Source of the DNA: Bryobacterales bacterium
GTDB taxonomy: Bacteria; Acidobacteriota; Terriglobia; Bryobacterales; Bryobacteraceae
Reading direction: 5' to 3'
Length of the DNA: 28,395 nucleotides
NCBI GenBank assembly: GCA_003142355.1
Contig: PLMF01000261.1
Coordinates: 9,945-38,339 of the forward strand
Shown here one piece after another: positions 1-7,416 of the stretch (position 1 is its first letter; each line of letters starts with the position of its first letter). Both the position numbers and the translations under genes were made by a program. The notes under the pieces were generated by a model. It was given only the letters and a program-made list of their open reading frames with translations. It had not been told where the DNA came from and searched no databases.

Positions 1-99
1 CAGCTTCGCCGCACGCGGTACGGCGAAGGCCTCACCGCCAACGAATTGTTGTTCCAATTCCAGTTCTCCATGGGCGCTCACGGAGCGCATCCCTTCTGA
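1..99 (+). CDS. C-terminal end of a probable outer-membrane beta-barrel protein (partial)
   Basis: Frame 1 is open from the window edge to a TGA at 97-99, giving 32 residues. The last part (ELLFQFQFSMGAHGAHPF) alternates hydrophobic and polar residues and ends in phenylalanine, which is how the last strand of many outer-membrane barrels ends. The two His residues near the end could bind metal, which would suit the metal transporter genes that follow, but this is inference. Its stop overlaps an upstream ATG of the next gene by one base (TGATG), and the likely true start is 12 bases on, so the genes are probably one operon. The protein family cannot be named from so short a tail. Confidence 0.45.
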   Translation, partial: QLRRTRYGEGLTANELLFQFQFSMGAHGAHPF

Positions 100-110
100 T
101 GAGGAAAAGC

Positions 111-1034
111 ATGTCGAAACGATTATTCGCATCTGCCGTCGCGCTGTTGACGGCCGCGGCCGGCGTCACCCAGGCCGCTTCCAAATTGAACGTGATGACC
201 GCCACGCAGGACCTGGCCTCCCTCGCCCGCGAGGTGGGCAGTGACCTCATCAACGCCGACTCCATCGCCATGGGCTACCAGGACCCGCACTTCGTCGAGC
301 CCAAGCCCAGTTTCCTGCTCAAACTCCAGAAGGCCGACCTCCTGGTGGTAGTTGGTCTTCAGCTCGAAATCGGCTGGCTTCCTCCGCTGATCACGCAAAG
401 CCGCAACCCTAAGATCCAGGTGGGCGCGCCGGGGTACCTCGATATGTCGCAGTCCTGCCAGATCCTGGAAATCCCCACCGGCCAGGTCACGCGCGCCATG
501 GGCGACGTCCACCCGCTGGGCAACCCGCACTACTGGCTCGATCCCGATAACGGCCGCCGCATCGCCAAGGCACTGGCCGCGAAGTTCAGTGAAATGCAGC
601 CCGCCAACGCCGCCGCCTTCGCGCAGCGCTACGCCGATTTCGATAAGCGCCTGGCGGCCGCCGAAAAAGGCTGGGAAGCCAAAATGGCGCCCTACCGCGG
701 CCGCAAGGTGGTCACCTACCACCGCTCCTGGCCCAACTTCTGCGAGCACTTCGGCCTCGTCGTGGTCGACTACGTGGAGCCCAAGCCCGGCATCCCGCCC
801 AGCCCCGTCCACACCCTGGAAGTGATCAACACCATGAAGCGCGAAGGCATCAAGCTGATCCTGGTGGAGCCTTACTTCGACCTGCGCGCGCCCAACAAGA
901 TCGCGCAGGATGTCGGCGGCCAGGTCGCGGTCCTGCTGCCATCGGTGGGCGGCGTCAAACAAGTGACGGATTACTTTCAGTTGTTCGACTACGACATCGG
1001 CCTGCTGGTGAGCCTGTTCGAAAAAGCGAAGTAA
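111..1034 (+). CDS. Metal ABC transporter substrate-binding protein (ZnuA/TroA family)
   Basis: This is a periplasmic or lipid-independent binding protein of the cluster 9 (A-I) family, which delivers Zn2+ or Mn2+ to an ABC permease. An ATG exists at 99, but a GAGGA ribosome site at 101-105 lies five bases before the ATG at 111, so that start is preferred (307 aa). The N-terminus has a basic start, a hydrophobic stretch and an Ala-x-Ala cleavage region (signal peptide). Typical family motifs follow: YQDPHFVEPKPS, GDVHPLGNPHYWLDP, VTYHRSW and LVEPYFDLRAP. The histidines in the first three are the expected metal ligands. The His/Asp-rich flexible loop of many zinc-specific ZnuA proteins is absent, so the metal (Zn or Mn) cannot be fixed from sequence. 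The permease gene follows after nine bases. Confidence 0.9.
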   Translation: MSKRLFASAVALLTAAAGVTQAASKLNVMTATQDLASLAREVGSDLINADSIAMGYQDPHFVEPKPSFLLKLQKADLLVVVGLQLEIGWLPPLITQSRNPKIQVGAPGYLDMSQSCQILEIPTGQVTRAMGDVHPLGNPHYWLDPDNGRRIAKALAAKFSEMQPANAAAFAQRYADFDKRLAAAEKGWEAKMAPYRGRKVVTYHRSWPNFCEHFGLVVVDYVEPKPGIPPSPVHTLEVINTMKREGIKLILVEPYFDLRAPNKIAQDVGGQVAVLLPSVGGVKQVTDYFQLFDYDIGLLVSLFEKAK

Positions 1035-1043
1035 GGAAACCCG

Positions 1044-1871
1044 ATGAGCACACTCTCATTTCTGCTCCCTCCGTTTATTGCGAGTCTGATTCTGACGGGC
1101 ATTCACGCCTACCTCGGCGTCCACGTGGTGGAGCGCGGCGTGATCTTCGTCGACCTCTCCCTGGCGCAGATCGCCGCGCTCGGCACCACCATGGCGGTGC
1201 TGTATGGCATCGAGCCTCACAGCACGACCGCCTACGTGGTCAGCCTCATCTTCACATTCGTCGGCGCGGCGGTCTTCTCCACCATCCGCGGCCGCCGCGC
1301 GCGCATTCCACAAGAAGCCATAATCGGCATCTGCTACGCGGTGGCGTCGGCGGCCGCGATCCTGGCGATGAGCAAGTCGGTGGAGCAGACCGAGCACCTC
1401 AAGGAAATGCTGGTGGGCAACATCCTGACCGTCTCGTGGTGGGAGGTGGAGAAGACCGCCCTCCTCTATGGCGCTATCGGCCTGTTCCATTACATCTTCC
1501 GCCGCAAGTTCCTGCTGATCTCGATGGACCCCGAGGCGGCCGAGGCGCAGGGCATCTCGACGCGCTTTTGGGACTTCGTCTTCTACGCTTCGTTCGGCTT
1601 CGTGGTGACCTCTTCGGTGGCCATCGCCGGCGTGCTGCTGGTGTTCTGCTACCTGATTGTGCCGTCGGTGGGCGCCATGATCTACGCCGAGAACATCGGC
1701 ACAAGGCTGGCGATTGGATGGACGATGGGCACGCTGGTCTCGGCGCTGGGCGTCTACCTGTCGCTACAGATCGACCTGCCGACCGGCGCCACTATCGTGT
1801 GCACCTTCGCGATCGTCCTGATCCTGATGGCGCTCGTGAGGCCCCTGATCCGTAAGAAGATACCGGCGTAG
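1044..1871 (+). CDS. Metal ABC transporter permease (ZnuB/MntB, ABC-3 family)
   Basis: A 275-residue integral inner-membrane protein with about eight hydrophobic segments spread over its full length, the usual size and shape of ABC-3 permeases that move Zn2+ or Mn2+. Family features include the early GIHAYLGVHVVERGVIFVDLSLAQ segment region (residues about 19-42) and the glycine-rich GVLLVFCYLIVPSVGAM helix near residue 200. The start has an AGGAAA ribosome site overlapping the stop region of the binding-protein gene, so the two are co-translated. The ATPase subunit needed for transport is not found downstream: the next gene is convergent and unrelated. It must lie upstream of the window or elsewhere. 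Confidence 0.92.
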   Translation: MSTLSFLLPPFIASLILTGIHAYLGVHVVERGVIFVDLSLAQIAALGTTMAVLYGIEPHSTTAYVVSLIFTFVGAAVFSTIRGRRARIPQEAIIGICYAVASAAAILAMSKSVEQTEHLKEMLVGNILTVSWWEVEKTALLYGAIGLFHYIFRRKFLLISMDPEAAEAQGISTRFWDFVFYASFGFVVTSSVAIAGVLLVFCYLIVPSVGAMIYAENIGTRLAIGWTMGTLVSALGVYLSLQIDLPTGATIVCTFAIVLILMALVRPLIRKKIPA

Positions 1872-1897
1872 CGCCGCGATCCGGTGGCTGCCCGGCC

Positions 1898-2542
1898 TCA
1901 GCGGTTCAGCAGCTTGTCCACTGCCTTGGCCAGTTTGCGGAACTCTTCGTGCGCCGGCGAATCGGGCGCGTACTCGGCCACCGTCAGTCCGTGGACCACC
2001 GCCTCCGCCAGCACCACGCGCTGGCCGATGCCCGGCAGGACCTTCCTTCCCATATCCTTTAGCGAGGATGCCAACCCCCGCCCGAGGTTGGTGGTCATGA
2101 CAACCTTGGAAGGCACGAACCGGATGCGCGGCTTCTTCGAGCGCCGCTCCGCGCGCGCCTTGAGTCCCCAAGACAGTGCTTCCTTCAGGGCGAACAGATC
2201 GAGCGGCGAGGGCCCGCACGGCAGCAGCAGCAGGTCCGCTGCCAGCGCCGCCTGGTAGCCCACCTCCGGCATGCCGGGCGGCGTGTCGATCAGCACGATA
2301 TCGGCGTCCTGCTCGGCCTTGTGCGCTCGCGACCGCAACGTGTCGCCGCCGTCGGACACTTTCCGGATGGAGCGCGCCAGCATCCCGTCGCCCTGCGCCG
2401 CCCAGGCGACCAGGCTATGCTGCGGATCGGCGTCGAGCACCGCCACGCTCCGCCCCATGGCGGCAAACTCCGCCGCCAGATTCCCGACGATGGTGGACTT
2501 TCCCACCCCGCCCTTGCGGCCCGCCACGGCGATGATGGCCAT
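1898..2542 (-). CDS. Small orphan ParA-family ATPase (ParF/VirC1-like)
   Basis: The protein starts at the ATG at 2542 (214 aa); the longer open frame upstream has no ParA character. It carries a deviant Walker A motif KGGVGKST (residues 10-17), the Walker A' motif LDADPQHS (36-43) and the hydrophobic Walker B strand DIVLIDTPPG (81-90). Such ATPases bind DNA non-specifically and position plasmids, chromosomes or protein clusters. At 214 aa, without an N-terminal helix-turn-helix, it is the short ParF/VirC1 type rather than chromosomal Soj. No ParB or centromere-like array is nearby, and its minus-strand neighbour is a secreted phosphatase, so the cargo is unknown. A TATAGT box lies seven bases before the ATG with no ribosome site, which suggests a leaderless mRNA. 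Confidence 0.85.
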   Translation of the reverse strand: MAIIAVAGRKGGVGKSTIVGNLAAEFAAMGRSVAVLDADPQHSLVAWAAQGDGMLARSIRKVSDGGDTLRSRAHKAEQDADIVLIDTPPGMPEVGYQAALAADLLLLPCGPSPLDLFALKEALSWGLKARAERRSKKPRIRFVPSKVVMTTNLGRGLASSLKDMGRKVLPGIGQRVVLAEAVVHGLTVAEYAPDSPAHEEFRKLAKAVDKLLNR

Positions 2543-2549
2543 AGAGAGT

Positions 2550-2555
2550 ACTATA
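2550..2555 (-). promoter_or_regulatory. Candidate -10 box (TATAGT) for the ParA gene
   Basis: TATAGT on the minus strand ends seven bases before the ATG. That would place transcription initiation at or next to the start codon. No convincing -35 box was found at 16-18 bases upstream, where the sequence is very GC-rich. Confidence 0.4.
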
Positions 2556-2636
2556 CAGCGAAATGGGGGGCCGGGGCCCCAACAGGCACGGGGTTCTGGC
2601 GCGGAATGTGGTGCGTACTTGCCGTGAGCCGTGGAG

Positions 2637-4022
2637 CTACTGCCCAGGCACACTGGCCAGCACGCCGGGCGGAGATTCCAGCATGGGATTCTGCACGTAT
2701 TGCGGCCCAATTGCATTCCTCATCAGTTGCTGAAAGATCTCAAACTTGACGTCCAGGGACGCGCCTGGTTTGCTGCCGCCCGGAATCACAAGCTGGGCCG
2801 TCTCCGGTGGTGAAAGGACCGTCAGTGGCGTCAGGTTGCGCAGTTGGTCGAAGCTCTGTGCGGTGTAGAACGCGCGAACCAGATGCTCGCCCGTTCTTCT
2901 GGACTGCCGCACTTCGAAAACGAGCGCCCCGCCCGGAGTGCAAAAGTCCGGTTGATAGCCGGGTAGTTGCCAGTGCAGGCCGAGAAGTCCGGCCAATCCC
3001 GTCATATAGGCATCGGAGCTGATCACTACAATCACTCGCGATGCGGGGTCCCCAAATGCGCCGGGGATCGCTTCACCCAGAACCGCTTGTTTCATGGAGC
3101 GAAGAATGTGCGCCGCGGCGTTCGAGCTCTGCACTTGGGCCAGGTACGGCGTTCTAAGTTCCACATTCAGAGTAAGGGTTATAATCCGGGTAGTTTGGGA
3201 GAGAGTATCCAACGAAAGTTGCCCCCAACCCACGTCCGCGAGCGGGAAGCCATTCGCGTATTCCATCACAAACGGGTCGGCCGCGGCGTTGGTTGCCCCA
3301 AGTCCACCCTCGTCAATCACGTTTCCCGTGTACAGCAGGGATGTAATCGCATCCAGAGGAATCGGTTGAACGGTTGGGTCGGTGATGCCAGGCGGCGTGG
3401 GGGGTAGTGGCTGCACTCCGTTTTGATAGTTCAACAGGACACTGCGAATGAGAGAGAACTCGCCGCTATAGGCGGACGCCAACGCTTTACCACTGCTGTA
3501 AATCGCCTGAACTTCGGCGGCGGCGCGGAGCGGGTCTACGGCCACCACATCGGCCAAAATGGGATCGAAAATCGGGTCGGGCTGATTCAGAGGGTAAGAG
3601 TGCACGGGCACGGTTATGCCATTGAACAACCCAGCCCCGAGCTTGGTAGCGGTGAGATTGGAACGCTGAATCGAATTGGCGCGGAAATACGAGCGGGCCA
3701 GATCCGTACCCGAGTCGCCGGTGAGCAGCCCCTCGACAAGCAGATAGCTGCGGTAGTAAGCCCCAAGCAGGACTTCCGCCTGCTGGCCATGGACGGTCAA
3801 ATACCCCGGCTGAAGGACCCCGAAGTCAGGGTAAGGCCTGGGTGAATACTGAGCGTAATCGGCCTGTGAGATGGCGGGTGCCCTTACGCCATGACGGCCA
3901 AAGACGATGATCTGCTTGAGTACTGTTCCATCATTTGTAACCGTCTGTGCCGGCACGGGCGCAGCCATGGCTAACGCCAGGAGAACACCGGGCACGATCG
4001 CGTTGCTTCGGATTCGTTTCAT
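2637..4022 (-). CDS. Secreted histidine-acid-phosphatase (phytase-like) family protein with altered HD motif
   Basis: A 461-residue protein with a signal peptide (MKRIRSNAIVPGVLLALAMA, cleavage near AQT). The branch-2 histidine phosphatase signature FGRHGVRAP is intact (R43, H44; H44 would be the phospho-acceptor), and R120 in the RANSIQRSN stretch fits the next conserved arginine. The C-terminal catalytic motif, normally HD, reads VVISSDAYMTGLAGLLGLHW, so Asp337 is kept but the histidine is replaced by Ser336. Active members hydrolyse phosphomonoesters such as phytate or sugar phosphates in the periplasm; the substitution could lower or change activity. The gene sits between the cupin gene upstream and parA downstream on the same strand, with gaps of about 110 and 94 bases, so a shared operon is not certain. 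Confidence 0.85.
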   Translation of the reverse strand: MKRIRSNAIVPGVLLALAMAAPVPAQTVTNDGTVLKQIIVFGRHGVRAPAISQADYAQYSPRPYPDFGVLQPGYLTVHGQQAEVLLGAYYRSYLLVEGLLTGDSGTDLARSYFRANSIQRSNLTATKLGAGLFNGITVPVHSYPLNQPDPIFDPILADVVAVDPLRAAAEVQAIYSSGKALASAYSGEFSLIRSVLLNYQNGVQPLPPTPPGITDPTVQPIPLDAITSLLYTGNVIDEGGLGATNAAADPFVMEYANGFPLADVGWGQLSLDTLSQTTRIITLTLNVELRTPYLAQVQSSNAAAHILRSMKQAVLGEAIPGAFGDPASRVIVVISSDAYMTGLAGLLGLHWQLPGYQPDFCTPGGALVFEVRQSRRTGEHLVRAFYTAQSFDQLRNLTPLTVLSPPETAQLVIPGGSKPGASLDVKFEIFQQLMRNAIGPQYVQNPMLESPPGVLASVPGQ

Positions 4023-4133
4023 AGTCCGTTGTATTGGTTGCGCAACGGCAGCAATTTTCTCAACTTTCGGCGACAGATTCGTTCTGCGAGTGCGGGCTGG
4101 CGGCGAAGAGCACGAGCAGATCCGGGTAAGGGC

Positions 4134-4583
4134 CTACTCGATTCGGACTTTGAATACGAGATAGGTGCAAACCTTGCCCGGCTCGACGCTCAACCGGTGC
4201 GGCATTTTCGCCGGGATGTGAACCATATCGCCGGCCGCGAGTTTTTTGGTTACTCCTCCGCTGATGGATTTGCCACGAATCTCGCCGGCAGTCGTGTTCA
4301 CCGGGTCCACGATGATGCCGCCCACCGTCAGCAAGGTCTCGCCCGATGCGACTACAAACAGATCGGCCATGGTGTCGTGAGCTTCCGCCGGAGTGGCGCC
4401 TTCCAGGCGTTCGAGAATTACGGCGTGGTTTCCCCAATTCTCCATTCGATCCACACCCTGCCGGTATTCATCGAGCTTGAGCGCATTGGCACGGGTCTGC
4501 AACTCGGATGAGGTCCACATCTGAAACCCTGCCGGGTCTGCTGCGAACAACGGGAGGGCTGCGGCCAGCAAGAGGAGCTTCAT
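4134..4583 (-). CDS. Secreted small cupin-domain protein
   Basis: A 149-residue protein with a short signal peptide (MKLLLLAAALPLFAA). Residues about 50-148 form one cupin barrel: a first motif around AEAHDTMADLFVVASGE and a second around AAGDMVHIPAKMPHRL, followed by terminal beta strands (CTYLVFKV). The histidines in both motifs could hold a metal, though the first motif has only one of the usual two. Single-domain secreted cupins of this kind have no assigned reaction; isomerase, dioxygenase-like or pure binding roles are all possible. It is the first gene of the minus-strand set and ends 111 bases before the phosphatase gene. Confidence 0.8.
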   Translation of the reverse strand: MKLLLLAAALPLFAADPAGFQMWTSSELQTRANALKLDEYRQGVDRMENWGNHAVILERLEGATPAEAHDTMADLFVVASGETLLTVGGIIVDPVNTTAGEIRGKSISGGVTKKLAAGDMVHIPAKMPHRLSVEPGKVCTYLVFKVRIE

Positions 4584-5113
4584 GAGTCTATTATTGCGCC
4601 GAAGGCCAGGCGGGCTGTGAGAAAACAGCCGGGCTGCGGTGCGAGTACGCCCGGCGCGCGGCCCCCGAAACGCGGGTGCGGGCGGCGAAGACCAGGAGCG
4701 GTGGCTCCTGGGCGCACCTAGCCTGCACGGAAATCTCGTGCGCCGGTACGGAAGCCATTTTGCGATATGACTACACGGCCACTTGCTTCAGTTCGCCGAC
4801 CTGCGGTCACGAATCGGACCTCTGGCGCCTGATGCTGGCCACAAACCGGGTGCGAAGTGGCATGTGAATGGGACTCATTTCCCGGTCATCTCCGCACATG
4901 CTGAATGTTATTCACCATAGCGGCGAACTCGGGGCCGTGGAGCTTCTCCATTAACCGCGCGGCTTTGGCAAAGCCTTCCGTATCCGCCTGGAGGTCACTG
5001 GCCGATGGCGTATCGGGGCGGAAGGTCCGGTTTAGCCAGGGAAACAGCACCGGCGGTAGCCGTTCCGGTGAGTCGAGTTGGCAGTGAGAGGTTTAAGTGA
5101 ACAGCATTGCCGG
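4584..5113. other. Gene-poor stretch of about 530 bases
   Basis: No convincing gene was found. It holds a 6-bp perfect stem hairpin (AGGAGC-GGTG-GCTCCT) near 4691-4706 and an open but startless minus-strand stretch at 4886-5092, listed separately. A 63-codon plus-strand frame at 4676-4867 has no ribosome site and no recognisable content and is not called. Confidence 0.6.
4886..5092 (-). pseudogene. Possible gene remnant, 68 open codons without a start
   Basis: On the minus strand the stretch after a TAA at 5093-5095 is open for 68 codons to a TGA at 4886-4888. It lacks an ATG start, apart from internal Met codons near the end, and lacks a ribosome site. The translation looks protein-like and not like an antisense shadow: LPPVLFPWLNRTFRPDTP near the start and FAKAARLMEKLHGPEFAAM in a likely amphipathic helix near the end. 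I cannot assign a family. It may be the surviving 3' end of a deleted gene. Confidence 0.3.
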
Positions 5114-7381
5114 CTAGAACTGAACTTCCAGGCGCATGGCGGCACGAACCTTCTCCAGTTTGACTGTCGTGCTCGCCGGCCGTGGCGCAGCGTGCCCGTC
5201 GATCAGAAGCGAGTGGATGGCGCTGCCGTCTGGTAGCGGGAAACGCACGATCACATCTACCGGTTCTTGGGGCGCGTCCAAGTCGAGCACCATTTTGCCG
5301 GCGGCCGGACAGGAAAGACGGTAGGACGCGGGACCGCCAAGAAGCGCTGGAGCGTTGCGAATGGAAATCTCTTCGCCAACGCCGATCCAATCGGCGGGGA
5401 CGCCCGGGAGGATATACAGAGCTCCGTTTTGTTCGAGGAGCAGCATGTCCCGGACGAGGTTCACCAGGTTGGCGTTGGCCCAGGCTTCCGGCATGTCGCC
5501 GGTGCCCATCCGGTTGTCGAGGTTCCGGCTGTTGCCGTTCGGGCAGGTGGTCGGGATGGTTTTGTCGACCCGAATCTCCTCGCGCCAGACGTTGGTTGAA
5601 TACGAATGATTCAAGGTGGCGGCCAGGAGGTTGGCGGCCTTTCGGACGTCGCCGCGGCGGAGGTAGACTTCCGCCATATTCATGGAATTGCCGGGCCACA
5701 CGCCGCTGAAGCCCAGCCACGCCATGTTGGTGGGCAGGCCCTGGCGCATGGTGCTCTCGATGCGCGTCAACAGGCCGGTGATCAGTGGATCGTCCGGCTT
5801 GAAAAGCTCGGTGGGATAGACCGCCACGAAGCTCTGCGACCACGACGCTTCGGGCGCCGCGGGCATGGCGGGAAGGTACGGTGGCGCGCCCTGTTCGAGT
5901 TTCAGCGCGCGCTGGATCGAAGCGAAAATGGCATCGCGGTAGCTCGCGTATTCGCTGGAGAGCCAGGCGGCGTCTTCCTTGTTTCCCAGTTCGAGTGCGG
6001 CCTTGCGGGCGCACTCCACGGCGTAGAGCGCGAAAAAGTTGTGCGGGAACGCGTGGCCCTCGGGGAGTCCGCTGTCGCCATAGCTCCATGGCAGAAGCCC
6101 GGACCAGATGGGCTTTTCACCGGGCTGGAGCGGGGGCGCGGTTTCGGGCTTGCAACTCGATGGGATCTGGCGGCGGGCGGGCTTCGCGCCGGCGGGCACG
6201 TCCAGGGCTTCGAGATCGCTTTCCTCACGATGGTACCGGACCCAGCGCGCGGCAGCCAGCAGGTGCGGGTACGCGCGCGCCAGCCAGGCGCGGTCGCGCG
6301 TGAACAGGTAATACTCCCAGACGCCGGCCGCGTTGCCGCCGATGTTATCCCAGGAAGGCCAGCCGCTGATCGGGGGGCCGTCCCATTCGCCATCGTCCAT
6401 CTGAATATGGAAGGCGTGTTCGAGAGATTCCGCGGCCAGGTCGGAGCGGCCGAGCAGGTCGAGGGCGCGCGCCTGGAAATACTCGCCGCGGCCCCAGAAC
6501 TGGCGATAGCCGCCGGGGCCGTCGAGGATCCACAAATCGCCGGCGGCATCGTATTCGGTGAGGATCAGGACGTAGGCGAAGGAAGAGTAAAAGAAGTCTT
6601 CGAGCGCTTTCTGGGGAAGGTGGATCTGCGGTCCTTTGGCCCAGATGGCCTGCCACGAATCTTGCGCGCGGGCCAGCAGGGTTTCACCGCTATCGCCATC
6701 GATGGCGGATTCGTTGGCCGCGGGAAGATCGTACGGGACCTTGAGCCACAGGGTTTGGGTGGAGCCAGCGGGCACGGTCCAGCGGCACGCCAGGGTCAGC
6801 CCGTTGGCCTTGGAAACGCATGCGGGCGCCGCCGGCTGGACCAGCACGATTTCGTAGCCATCGCGCGTGACCAGGGTGTTTTGGCGGGCGTGGCCCGGCA
6901 GGTTGTAGTGCTTGCCACTCAACCGTGTTTCGAGTTCGCGGGTTCCCCCCGACCGGTTGGCGACCTGCAATCGGACCACGTCGAGGCCCTGCGTTCCGGC
7001 TTCGGCGGCAAATGCGAGTTCTTCCAGCGCCACATCTCCCGCGGTCAACTGCGTCACGACGAAGGGATAGCGGCCGCGGTAGAGGCTCTGCGGTCCGGCT
7101 TCGAGCGGTGTTTCGCGATCGCCATCGATGCGGAACGTTTGAATGTCGAGCGCGCCATCCATCTGGCCGCTGAAGCCGAAGGGCGAATCGAGCGGCCTGC
7201 GTTTCAGACTCCATTGCGACCAGCGGAGAGCGCCGTCCTTTTCGACCAGCGTCTTGTGACTGCCCATCGGCAGCCCGATGAGGCTGTGCGCATTTCGATT
7301 GGCGAATTCGTGGGTAATGACGAAAGGCTCGGCGGCGAGTGCCGGTGCGAGCGCGCATAAAAATGCAATGGTGAGTCTCAT
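5114..7381 (-). CDS. Secreted (alpha/alpha)6 six-hairpin-type glycoside hydrolase, family unassigned
   Basis: A 755-residue protein when started at the ATG at 7381, which gives a clean signal peptide (MRLTIAFLCALAPALAAEP). Residues about 20-250 are beta-rich, like the N-terminal sandwich that precedes six-hairpin glycosidase barrels. Residues about 250-650 show repeated helical pairs with conserved-looking acidic and aromatic clusters: YRQFWGRGEYFQARALDLLG, DDGEWDGPPISGWPSWDNIGGNA and GLPTNMAWLGFSGVWPGNS. The end is a short beta domain. The architecture resembles GH63/GH37/GH78-type inverting enzymes, but the substrate cannot be read from sequence. The gene is divergent from the FGE-BNR fusion gene with only 35 bases between the two starts, so the pair is probably controlled together. 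Confidence 0.75.
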   Translation of the reverse strand: MRLTIAFLCALAPALAAEPFVITHEFANRNAHSLIGLPMGSHKTLVEKDGALRWSQWSLKRRPLDSPFGFSGQMDGALDIQTFRIDGDRETPLEAGPQSLYRGRYPFVVTQLTAGDVALEELAFAAEAGTQGLDVVRLQVANRSGGTRELETRLSGKHYNLPGHARQNTLVTRDGYEIVLVQPAAPACVSKANGLTLACRWTVPAGSTQTLWLKVPYDLPAANESAIDGDSGETLLARAQDSWQAIWAKGPQIHLPQKALEDFFYSSFAYVLILTEYDAAGDLWILDGPGGYRQFWGRGEYFQARALDLLGRSDLAAESLEHAFHIQMDDGEWDGPPISGWPSWDNIGGNAAGVWEYYLFTRDRAWLARAYPHLLAAARWVRYHREESDLEALDVPAGAKPARRQIPSSCKPETAPPLQPGEKPIWSGLLPWSYGDSGLPEGHAFPHNFFALYAVECARKAALELGNKEDAAWLSSEYASYRDAIFASIQRALKLEQGAPPYLPAMPAAPEASWSQSFVAVYPTELFKPDDPLITGLLTRIESTMRQGLPTNMAWLGFSGVWPGNSMNMAEVYLRRGDVRKAANLLAATLNHSYSTNVWREEIRVDKTIPTTCPNGNSRNLDNRMGTGDMPEAWANANLVNLVRDMLLLEQNGALYILPGVPADWIGVGEEISIRNAPALLGGPASYRLSCPAAGKMVLDLDAPQEPVDVIVRFPLPDGSAIHSLLIDGHAAPRPASTTVKLEKVRAAMRLEVQF

Positions 7382-7394
7382 GGCGATTGCTGAC

Positions 7395-7406
7395 ATTATA
7401 TATATT
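7395..7406. promoter_or_regulatory. Overlapping divergent -10 boxes
   Basis: The 35-base gap between the divergent genes contains one AT-rich patch. On the minus strand TATAAT (7400-7395) lies 13 bases before the glycosidase ATG. On the plus strand TATATT (7401-7406) lies 10 bases before the ATG at 7417. Neither gene has a ribosome site, so both mRNAs would have very short leaders. The -35 boxes would fall inside the opposite coding region and are weak. Confidence 0.4.
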
Positions 7407-7416
7407 GGTTCGAGCA

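Noticed and set aside
4676..4867. 63-codon plus-strand frame
   Set aside because: No ribosome site, no recognisable sequence, and composition no different from random frames in this GC-rich DNA.
5606..7360. 584-codon plus-strand open frame opposite the six-hairpin glycosidase
   Set aside because: Antisense shadow; low-complexity Gly/Ala/Arg content and no start signals.
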